9,058 bases of DNA from Chloroflexota bacterium (GTDB taxonomy: Bacteria > Chloroflexota > Limnocylindria > Limnocylindrales > CSP1-4), in the NCBI GenBank assembly GCA_021812735.1, contig JAKAMV010000345.1, positions 1-9,058 on the forward strand. The letters run 5' to 3'. The translations under genes and the position numbers were made by a program. The notes under the pieces are model-generated. The model was not told where the DNA came from, searched no databases, and was given only the letters and a program-made list of their open reading frames with translations. Every line of letters starts with the position of its first letter. The stretch's first letter is position 1. Positions 1 through 5,729 of this stretch are shown here, piece after piece.

Positions 1-45
1 CGCCGTTCGCCCCGTTCGGGCGCCGTGCCCTGCGGCGCCAGCCGC

Positions 46-51
46 TACACT
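46..51 (+). promoter_or_regulatory. Candidate -10 element (TACACT) of the rhomboid gene
   Basis: The hexamer TACACT fits a TANNNT -10 box and is one of the few AT-containing spots in this GC-rich leader. It ends 9 nt before a GTG at 61 and 25 nt before the rhomboid start at 77. No recognisable TTGAC-like -35 is present at the usual distance, and no Shine-Dalgarno precedes the gene. Assignment is by position and by analogy with similar hexamers ahead of two other genes here; no transcript evidence exists. Confidence 0.4.
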
Positions 52-76
52 CAGCCGAACGTGCCTGACGACACCT

Positions 77-1498
77 GTGACCACTGATCCGCTGGGGGGG
101 CGCCGCGACCCCTTCGCGGCCGGCCCGCTCGACCGCGTCACCGCGACCGCCCTGATCCAGCAGGCGGACCTGCTCGCCGCCCAGGGCGAGTACCAGCGGG
201 CCGCGGCGTTCTACTCGCGCGTGGTCGGACATCGCGACGCCGACCTGCACGTCGCGGCGCTGCTCGGCCTGGCCGAATGCCGCTATCGCCTGGACGACGA
301 GGCGGCCGCGTTGGAGGCCTGGCGTCTGGCGACGCAGGCGCCCGACACGCCGCTCAGTTGGCTGGCCTGGCGGCAGTTGGCGGCGGCCCGCGTGCGGGGC
401 GGCGACCTGCGTGGCGCGCTCGACGCCTACCGGCAGGCCGATCGCCGGGCGCCGCCCGAGGCGCGGGCCGAGATCGCCTCGCGGCTGGGGTGGCTGAGCA
501 AGGAGCTGGGCGATCGGCGGGCGGCGAGCCGCTACTTCGGGCGTTCGCGCGAGGGGGGCGGCGACCAGCCCGTCGTGAGCTACGCGATCCTGGCGGTCAC
601 GATCGCGATCGGAATCTTCCAGATGATCGGTGGCGCACAGGGGGACGCCATCACGAACGTGCTCATGCTCGACAAAGTGGCCGTGGCGCACGGTCAGTAC
701 TGGCGCTTGTTGACGGTGGTGCTCGTGCACGCCGGCCTGATCCACCTGGCGTTCAACATGTACGCGCTCTACCTGGTCGCGCCCATGATCGAACGGATCT
801 ACGGCTCCGCGCAGTTCCTGCTGATGTACGTCCTCTGCGCGATCGCCGGGTCGGTGACGAGCTACATCTTCCTGCCCGACAACGCCGTCGGCGCGAGCGG
901 CGCGATCTTCGGGCTCTTCGGCGTCCTCTTCATCGCGTTCCGCATCCACCACCCGCTGCTCGGCCGTGGCGCCGCGAACATCGCGCGCCAGATCGGGTTC
1001 CTGATCGTCTTCAACCTGGTGCTCGACGTCGGGCTGATCGGCGGCGGGGTCGGGATCGACATCTTCGCCCACATCGGCGGACTGGTCGCCGGGCTCTGGC
1101 TCGGTCTGATCCTGCTCCCCACCGGCCTGACGCTCGCCAGCCTGTGGCAGCGGCCCGCGGGGGCGCCCGCCGCGGCCACCGCGCCCCTCTCGGGCGTCCT
1201 GCGGCTCGCCGGGGTCCTCCTGCTCGTCGCGGTGCTTGTCGCGGGGCTGCAGCTCGGGACGACGATCCGCACTGCCGGCCAGGGTGGGATCGGCGGCGTG
1301 CCCAGCGCATCCGCGCCGCAGGCTGCGAGTTCAGCCGCCCGCGGCGCCTCGGCGAGGACGGGGCGCGGGTTCGATGAGCAGGTCTCGGCGCTGCCCGAAG
1401 CGGTCGATGATGCGGTAGAAGTTGCGCCGGCTGAGCCGCTCGCGCTCGGGCTCGGGCAGGCTGGTGTACCCCCGGTGGGCATGCCGGAGAGCCGGTAG
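77..1498 (+). CDS. TPR-rhomboid family intramembrane serine protease
   Basis: This membrane protein of 473 residues should cleave transmembrane substrates inside the lipid bilayer. Residues about 25-155 are Ala/Arg/Leu-rich helical repeats of TPR type (pattern QGEYQRAAAFYSRVV, later GDLRGALDAYRQA), likely cytoplasmic and protein-binding. The rhomboid core follows at about 165-350. It has YWRLLT, the oxyanion-side H218, H223 and N227 (HLAFNMYAL), the nucleophile S274 in GASG followed by AIFGLFG, and the catalytic H332 in FAHIGG, so the Ser-His dyad is intact. A last hydrophobic helix lies at about 373-395. The roughly 75-residue tail is Ala/Gly/Pro-rich and low in complexity. Start: GTG at 77 is the first in-frame start; an earlier GTG at 61 is in another frame and stops at 87. 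The final 168 bp overlap the 3' end of the glycosyltransferase gene on the other strand, so the tail is probably unconserved read-through. The substrate cannot be told. Confidence 0.9.
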   Translation: MTTDPLGGRRDPFAAGPLDRVTATALIQQADLLAAQGEYQRAAAFYSRVVGHRDADLHVAALLGLAECRYRLDDEAAALEAWRLATQAPDTPLSWLAWRQLAAARVRGGDLRGALDAYRQADRRAPPEARAEIASRLGWLSKELGDRRAASRYFGRSREGGGDQPVVSYAILAVTIAIGIFQMIGGAQGDAITNVLMLDKVAVAHGQYWRLLTVVLVHAGLIHLAFNMYALYLVAPMIERIYGSAQFLLMYVLCAIAGSVTSYIFLPDNAVGASGAIFGLFGVLFIAFRIHHPLLGRGAANIARQIGFLIVFNLVLDVGLIGGGVGIDIFAHIGGLVAGLWLGLILLPTGLTLASLWQRPAGAPAAATAPLSGVLRLAGVLLLVAVLVAGLQLGTTIRTAGQGGIGGVPSASAPQAASSAARGASARTGRGFDEQVSALPEAVDDAVEVAPAEPLALGLGQAGVPPVGMPESR

Positions 1499-2344
1499 TT
1501 CCAGCCGCACGGCGCGGCGATGCGGCGCTCCGACCCCACTGTCGCGTAGGACCAGGCTCCACCAGATGTCCAGGTTGCGGTAGAAGCGGAAGTGCTCGTC
1601 GAGCGGCCCGCGGGCCACGTAGTCGAGGCGACGGAACGCCAGCAGGTAGCCCTCGATCGCGTCGACGTCGCCGGGCGCGGCGTCGTCGAAATGGCGCAGA
1701 TCGCCCGAGCTGAGCCCCCAGCCGCCCGCCAGCGCCACCGTGGGGTCGCGCAACGCCTCGACCAGCGGCGTCACGACGTCACCGGTCGGTTCGACACTCG
1801 TGTCGAGCAGGATGACGACCTCCCCCGTGGCGCGGCGGATGCCCGCGTTCAGGGCGGCCGCGTGGCCCAGCGGTGCGCTCGTCCAGACCTGTTCGGGGAG
1901 CGCGCCCCCGAGCAGCACGCGGGCGGCGCCCTCGGGCGCCTCCAAGAGCGCGGCCTGCTCGGGGGTCGGATCGTTCGCCACGATCACGACCTGCGTGGCG
2001 GTCGGTGTGTGCGCCCGCAGCCCGTCGAGGGCGCGGGCGAGGTCGTCCGGCCAACGATCGGCAAGCAGCACGACCGTGGCTGGCGCGGTGGTCGGCTCGG
2101 CGAGCCGCGACGGCACCGCGCCGCTCGACCCGTAGCGGATGCGCCCGCCGATCTCGAGGTCCGGGGGATGGGCGGGTTCGAGCCGGAAGCGCAGGCCCTG
2201 ATCGATCACCTTCCAGCCGGCCGTCTCGATCGCCGCGCGCAGCACGTCCGCCGCCGACCAGTCTTTCGCCGCGCGAGCCTCTGCCCGCCGGCGCGCCAGC
2301 TCCTCGACCTCGTGCGGAACGGAAGTTTGCGTCGGGCCGCTCAT
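1331..2344 (-). CDS. GT2-like glycosyltransferase with N-terminal CysRS-like helical domain
   Basis: The protein is 337 residues with no signal peptide or clear membrane span. Residues about 9-55 (EVEELARRRAEARAAKDWSAADVLR, then AAIETAGWKVIDQG) closely resemble the small helical C-terminal domain of cysteinyl-tRNA synthetase. Residues about 88-270 look like a family 2 glycosyltransferase: a first beta strand VVLLADRW, VVIVAND at 119-125, a GHAAALNAGIRRATGEVVILLD block at 160-181, and an acceptor-side NLDIWWSLVLRDSG at 257-270. D259 is a possible catalytic base. The nucleotide-sugar metal motif reads DTS (181-183) rather than DXD, so the fold is better supported than the activity. The end (RRNFYRIIDRFGQRRDLL) looks structured and supports coding down to the stop. 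I chose ATG 2344, because the open frame upstream (to 3001) lies antisense to the MFS gene and is not coding. A TAGACT -10 lies 10 nt before the ATG. Sugar and acceptor are unknown. Confidence 0.82.
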   Translation of the reverse strand: MSGPTQTSVPHEVEELARRRAEARAAKDWSAADVLRAAIETAGWKVIDQGLRFRLEPAHPPDLEIGGRIRYGSSGAVPSRLAEPTTAPATVVLLADRWPDDLARALDGLRAHTPTATQVVIVANDPTPEQAALLEAPEGAARVLLGGALPEQVWTSAPLGHAAALNAGIRRATGEVVILLDTSVEPTGDVVTPLVEALRDPTVALAGGWGLSSGDLRHFDDAAPGDVDAIEGYLLAFRRLDYVARGPLDEHFRFYRNLDIWWSLVLRDSGVGAPHRRAVRLELPALRHAHRGYTSLPEPERERLSRRNFYRIIDRFGQRRDLLIEPAPRPRRGAAGG

Positions 2345-2350
2345 CTGCTG

Positions 2351-2387
2351 GCGCAGTCTAGCTGACCCGCCGACGGCCGCACTGCGC
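2351..2387. repeat. 7-bp inverted repeat in the divergent promoter region
   Basis: GCGCAGT (2351-2357) and ACTGCGC (2381-2387) are exact inverted copies with centres 30 bp apart, about three helical turns. The left arm overlaps the candidate -10 of the glycosyltransferase gene, so a dimeric repressor could in principle bind here. Seven-bp arms in DNA this GC-rich can easily arise by chance, so this is only a possible operator. Confidence 0.2.
2355..2360 (-). promoter_or_regulatory. Candidate -10 element (TAGACT) of the glycosyltransferase gene
   Basis: Read on the minus strand, TAGACT (2360 down to 2355) matches TANNNT and ends 10 nt before ATG 2344. The transcript would therefore have almost no leader. 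No Shine-Dalgarno stands before the ATG (the preceding bases are CAGCAG), which agrees with a leaderless or near-leaderless start. No -35 match is evident. Confidence 0.4.
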
Positions 2388-2430
2388 ACCGGCGCGTGCA
2401 CGTCGAGCCGACCCCGCTTCCCCGTTTCGG

Positions 2431-2436
2431 TACCCT
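2431..2436 (+). promoter_or_regulatory. Candidate -10 element (TACCCT) of the MFS transporter gene
   Basis: TACCCT fits TANNNT and ends 7 nt before a GTG at 2444, the spacing expected if transcription begins at the start codon itself (leaderless mRNA). This site is the main reason for preferring GTG 2444 over the upstream in-frame GTG 2396, which would place the hexamer inside the coding region. No -35 match is evident. Confidence 0.4.
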
Positions 2437-2443
2437 TGCCGCG

Positions 2444-3769
2444 GTGCATCGTTCGCTCGTCGCCGTCCTGGTCGGAACGTTCACGCTGCGGTTCAGCACC
2501 GGGCTCACCGGCGCGCTGCTCATCTACTACCTGGCCGACCTGCCGCGCCACGGTGGCCAGACCGTCGACCCGACGGTGGTCGGTCTGCTCTCGGCGACCT
2601 TCTTCGTGGCGGAGCTGCTCCTGTCGCCGCCGTTCGGGGTGCTCTCGGACCGGCTGGGACAGCGGCCGGTGATGCAACTGGGTCCGGGGTTCGGCGCGGT
2701 GGCGGTGGTCCTGACGGGGCTCACGACGAGCGTCCCCCTGCTCGGCGTCACGCGCTTGCTCGAGGGTGGGTCGAGCGCGGCGAGCGTCCCCTCCATCCTC
2801 GGATACATCGCCCGGGCCACGGCCGGCGAAGAGGCGGTGCGCGGGCGGGCGGTCGCCCGCTTCGAACTCGCGACGCTGGCGGGCTTGGGCGCCGGCACAG
2901 TCGCCGCCGGGCCGCTCTACGAGGTGCTGGGGCGGAGTGCCTTCTTCCTGAACGCGCTCGTCTACGGTGGCTCGTGGCTGATCTACCGATTCGGGGTGCA
3001 CGAGCTGCGGGCGCCCGCGGGACCGCTCGCGGGGCCGGGGCGCACGCCCTGGCGACGGTACGGGGCGCTTCTCTCGAGCCCGTATGTCTGGCTGCTGGCG
3101 CCGACCTGGATCGCCGTCAACGCGGCGATCGGGCTCTGGACCAGCCAGTCACTCTTCCAGTTGGTCCGCCGCCCCACTGGCGCGATCGCGGGGCGCCAGC
3201 TGCTGATGGGTGGCTTCACGCCCACGCAGGTCAGTGTTGGGCTGGCCGTCGGGCTGTTGGTCTTCTTCGCCGGTCTCCTCTACTGGGGCGGGCGCTTCAA
3301 GGCGCTCCGCCGCACGACGATCATCCTGTACGGCATCGGCGGCGGTGCCGCCTCAATCGGCTGCACGTTCGTCGTCAACCACAGTGGCGGGCAGCCACCG
3401 GTGGTGCCGATCGTCTTCATCCTGGGGGCCGCGGCCGGGCTCTTCGTGCTCGCCGGCGCCACGCCGGCCGCGCTTGGGCTGCTCGCCGACGTCTCGGAGG
3501 CACACCCACAGGACCGAGGCGCGATCATGGGCCTCTACAGCGTCTTCCTGGCGCTCGGCCAGGTCTCGGGCAGCCTGATCGGGGGCGAGGCGGCGCGCCT
3601 GCTCGGCATCGATGGGCTGCTGGGCGCGACAATGGTCCTGCTCGCCGTCGCGGTGCTCCCGCTCTCGCAGCTGCGCGCGTTGGAGTACCGGCTCGACGCG
3701 CTGCACGTCGCTCCGCCGGAAGAGGCCGCTGCGCTGGCCGAGCTCCCGGGCCGCGTGGACGCGCCGTAG
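2444..3769 (+). CDS. MFS (major facilitator superfamily) transporter
   Basis: This is a polytopic inner-membrane protein of 441 residues with about 12 hydrophobic segments in two halves, the usual MFS size. The first helix begins right at the N-terminus (RSLVAVLVGTFTLRFSTG). The loop between helices 2 and 3 carries an MFS motif A, GVLSDRLGQRPVMQLG, at about 65-80 (consensus GxLaDrxGrk). A basic, proline-rich loop (GPGRTPWRR) lies at mid-protein, between the two halves. The acidic soluble tail ends in a run of Glu/Ala. Efflux of a small molecule driven by proton motive force is the common role of such proteins; the substrate cannot be read from sequence. Start: GTG 2444 puts the first helix at the N-terminus and sits 7 nt after a TACCCT hexamer. 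In-frame GTG 2396 would add 16 residues (HVEPTPLPRF...) and has no Shine-Dalgarno either. The gene is divergent from the glycosyltransferase and convergent with the hydrogenase operon. Confidence 0.88.
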   Translation: MHRSLVAVLVGTFTLRFSTGLTGALLIYYLADLPRHGGQTVDPTVVGLLSATFFVAELLLSPPFGVLSDRLGQRPVMQLGPGFGAVAVVLTGLTTSVPLLGVTRLLEGGSSAASVPSILGYIARATAGEEAVRGRAVARFELATLAGLGAGTVAAGPLYEVLGRSAFFLNALVYGGSWLIYRFGVHELRAPAGPLAGPGRTPWRRYGALLSSPYVWLLAPTWIAVNAAIGLWTSQSLFQLVRRPTGAIAGRQLLMGGFTPTQVSVGLAVGLLVFFAGLLYWGGRFKALRRTTIILYGIGGGAASIGCTFVVNHSGGQPPVVPIVFILGAAAGLFVLAGATPAALGLLADVSEAHPQDRGAIMGLYSVFLALGQVSGSLIGGEAARLLGIDGLLGATMVLLAVAVLPLSQLRALEYRLDALHVAPPEEAAALAELPGRVDAP

Positions 3770-3852
3770 CACGGGCCGGGTGCGCCTCGTGGCCGCTGCC
3801 AGCCACGCGGTCCGGAGCGTCCCCGGCGTCCCGACCCGGCGCAGCAGCGCCA

Positions 3853-3874
3853 GGGCCGCGTTGCACCGCGGCCC
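3853..3874. terminator. GC-rich hairpin between convergent units, possible bidirectional terminator
   Basis: GGGCCGCG (3853-3860) and CGCGGCCC (3867-3874) form a perfect 8-bp stem with a 6-nt loop (TTGCAC). It lies in the 113-bp spacer between the MFS stop and the protease stop, where either transcript would need to end. A second, weaker stem (CGTGGC 3788-3793 with GCCACG 3802-3807) lies nearby. Neither is followed by a T-run on either strand, so a classic intrinsic terminator is not shown. Confidence 0.4.
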
Positions 3875-3882
3875 ACCGGCCG

Positions 3883-4422
3883 CTACCGGCGGCGGGTCGT
3901 TTGGCTCCTCCCGGCCAGCCGCGCCACCTCCGCCGCGATCGCCGCGGTGTAGCGCGAGAGGGCGGCCCGCACCGCCGGCGAGAGCCCCGCGCCGATCTCG
4001 AACGAGGCGCCCCCGAGGCCGACGAAGGTGCCCTCGGGGAGGCCGCCGCGCAGCTCCGCCACCAGCGCCAACACGTCGCGCAGGGGCAGCACGTGTGACG
4101 AGCGCGGCGCCGGACCCGGGGTCGCCAGCTCCGCCAGGGAGCGCCGTACGATCACTCCCGGCGCGACGCCGCGCACCGCGTCGAGGACCACCACCCGGTC
4201 GCGCGGGCCGAGCGCCAGCAGATCGTCCGGTTCGAGCTGGCCCGCGAAACGCACCTCGACCTGCCCCACGGGCCCGAGCGCTGCCGGGAGCCGCTCCGCC
4301 GCGAGCAGCGCGGCCGCGTCGTCGCCGCGCGCGCGTTGCCCGCAGACGAGCACGACGACGCGCTCCTTCACGGTGCCCGATCCGGCCGGCGCGGACGGCG
4401 CCTCCGATCCCGCCGCCGTCAC
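3883..4422 (-). CDS. NiFe hydrogenase maturation endopeptidase (HycI/HybD family)
   Basis: The product (179 residues) is the protease that recognises nickel in the hydrogenase precursor and removes the short C-terminal peptide of the large subunit. The fold is recognisable from VVVLVCG at the first strand, then GQRARGDDAAALLAAERL, VVVLDAV and SSHVLPLRDVLAL. The three nickel-sensing residues of HybD (Glu16, Asp62, His93) correspond to D35, D81 and H110. The usual GxGN of the first loop reads CGQ and the usual DDGxG reads DDAA, so the loop is divergent. Start: GTG 4422 overlaps the large-subunit TGA as GTGA and has GAGGGAG just upstream. It gives about 17 Ala/Gly/Pro/Ser-rich residues before the conserved part. 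An internal GTG at 4371 would start right at VKERVVVL but lacks a Shine-Dalgarno. Last gene of the operon; its target is surely the large subunit encoded just before it. Confidence 0.88.
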   Translation of the reverse strand: MTAAGSEAPSAPAGSGTVKERVVVLVCGQRARGDDAAALLAAERLPAALGPVGQVEVRFAGQLEPDDLLALGPRDRVVVLDAVRGVAPGVIVRRSLAELATPGPAPRSSHVLPLRDVLALVAELRGGLPEGTFVGLGGASFEIGAGLSPAVRAALSRYTAAIAAEVARLAGRSQTTRRR

Positions 4423-5729
4423 GCTCCCTCGACCGTCAGGTCCAGGAAGTGCGTGGCACAGGAGATGCACGGGTCGTAGCTGCGCACGAGTTGCTCGAGC
4501 CGCCGCGTCGCCTCGCCGTGCTCGAGCGAGAGGACCGCCGGCGCGAACGCCCGTAGGTCGGCCTCGATCTGGCCCTGGTTCTGGCTGGTCGGCGGGACGA
4601 TCTGCGCGCTGCGCACGAGCCCTTGTTCGTCGGTCTCGTAGTGGTGCCACAGGATGCCCCGTGGTGCTTCACTGCCCCAGCCGGCCGCCCCGGCCCGCGG
4701 CGTCCACGGCGCGAACGGCGTGGCGGGTGGGAGGTAGGCATCGATGATCTCCAGCGCCTCCGCGCAGTAGTGCAAGATCTCAAGCGCCCGCGCCGCGATG
4801 CTCCAGAAGGGGTTGCGCGCGATCTCCTCCCGCAACCCGATCCGCGCGAGCGCCTCTCGGGCGATCGGATGCAGCTGGTCGGCGGCGTTGGTGACGCGCG
4901 CGGAGGGCCCGAGCTGGTAGGTCTCGCCCGAGAGCGTGCGGGCGTGAAGCGCGTTCGTGCCCTCGTGCTGCTCTTCGCGGAATGCCGCGCGCCACTCGCC
5001 GATGCCGACGTCGATTCCGTCGTTCGAGACGATGCGACCATCGAAGAGTGGGTACTCGGCGGGGTGTTTGAGCGAGACGAAGCGCACAGGGCGCTCGAAC
5101 GGTGGTGCCTGGAACTGCGCCACCAAGTCGAGCGTGGCCTGCGCCTGGGTGAGCGCGTTGGCGAGCGCCGGGCGCAGCGCTTCGAGCTCGGCGCGGCGCG
5201 GCACGTGGTAGAAGCCACCCACGCGCAGGCTGACCGGGTGGACCGAGCGACCGCCGAGCAGCGCCATCAGCGCGTTGCCGACCTTCTTGAGCGCGAGCCC
5301 CTGCTCCACCACGGCCCGATGGTCTTTGGCCAGGTCTATCGCGCTCGCGTAGCCCAGGAAGTCCGGCGCGTGCAGCAGATAGACGTGCAGGGCGTGGCTC
5401 TCGATGTACTCGCCGGCGTAGAGCAGCCGGCGCAGCGCGCGCACCTGCGGATCGATCTGCACCTCGAAGATCGACTCGAAGGCTCCCGCGGCACTGATCT
5501 GGTACGCCACCGGGCAGATCCCGCAGATGCGGGCCGTGATGTCGATCACTTCGTCCGGTGCGCGACCGACGACCAGCTGCTCGAAGTACCGCGGCGCCTC
5601 GAAGATCTTGAGCCGCGCGTCGGTGACCTGGCCGTCGTGCACCGTGAGATGCAGGGTGCCCTCGCCCTCGACCCGCGTGATCCCCTCGACGTGGAACGAG
5701 CGCTCGAACGTGGCCGACTCGGTCGTCAT
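4419..5729 (-). CDS. hyhL: Group 3b-type NiFe hydrogenase, large (catalytic, alpha) subunit
   Basis: This subunit (436 residues) holds the NiFe(CN)2CO active site for reversible H2 oxidation. The N-terminus has the family signature FHVEGITRVEGEGTLHL (12-28). The first cysteine pair is C69/C72 in RICGICPVAYQIS, the second C421/C424 in DPCISCATH near the C-terminus; together they are the four nickel ligands. The length is that of cytoplasmic group 3 enzymes and well short of membrane-bound group 1 subunits. The precursor continues nine residues past H427 (FLDLTVEGA), so cleavage after H427 by the downstream protease is expected. In the first motif the histidine of CxxCxxxH is a tyrosine (Y76). 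Start ATG 5729 overlaps the small-subunit stop as ATGA and has GGAGGG six nt upstream. Group 3b assignment rests on the adjacent NAD(P)/FAD partner and on gene order; the symbol follows group 3b usage. Confidence 0.94.
   Translation of the reverse strand: MTTESATFERSFHVEGITRVEGEGTLHLTVHDGQVTDARLKIFEAPRYFEQLVVGRAPDEVIDITARICGICPVAYQISAAGAFESIFEVQIDPQVRALRRLLYAGEYIESHALHVYLLHAPDFLGYASAIDLAKDHRAVVEQGLALKKVGNALMALLGGRSVHPVSLRVGGFYHVPRRAELEALRPALANALTQAQATLDLVAQFQAPPFERPVRFVSLKHPAEYPLFDGRIVSNDGIDVGIGEWRAAFREEQHEGTNALHARTLSGETYQLGPSARVTNAADQLHPIAREALARIGLREEIARNPFWSIAARALEILHYCAEALEIIDAYLPPATPFAPWTPRAGAAGWGSEAPRGILWHHYETDEQGLVRSAQIVPPTSQNQGQIEADLRAFAPAVLSLEHGEATRRLEQLVRSYDPCISCATHFLDLTVEGA
4424..4430 (-). 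promoter_or_regulatory. Ribosome binding site of the maturation protease
   Basis: GAGGGAG on the minus strand (4430 down to 4424), inside the end of the large-subunit gene, lies directly before GTG 4422. It supports this start over the internal GTG at 4371. Confidence 0.55.

Noticed and set aside
94..100. Run of seven G near the rhomboid start as a possible frameshift site
   Set aside because: The mini-ORF at 61 already stops at 85-87, so slippage here would not join it to the rhomboid frame, and the rhomboid frame is intact.
1592..2365. 257-codon plus-strand open frame opposite the glycosyltransferase
   Set aside because: Composition is Arg/Ala/Gly/Asp/Val-rich without recognisable domains; it mirrors the real gene's codon pattern in high-GC DNA.
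2345..3001. 5' extension of the glycosyltransferase frame on the minus strand (about 219 extra residues)
   Set aside because: It lies antisense to the MFS gene and is Arg/Glu/Gln-rich, as expected for a shadow frame. The conserved CysRS-like segment begins just after ATG 2344, and a -10 box sits 10 nt before that ATG.
2974..4098. 374-codon plus-strand frame overlapping the MFS gene and protease gene
   Set aside because: Out of frame with the MFS helices, dominated by Arg/Ala/Gly/Pro, and crosses the convergent spacer into an opposite-strand gene.
4423..4650. Longer start for the maturation protease (255 residues)
   Set aside because: The extra N-terminus lies wholly inside the large-subunit gene in another frame and is Arg-rich. 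GTG 4422 with GTGA overlap and a GAGGGAG site is the better start.
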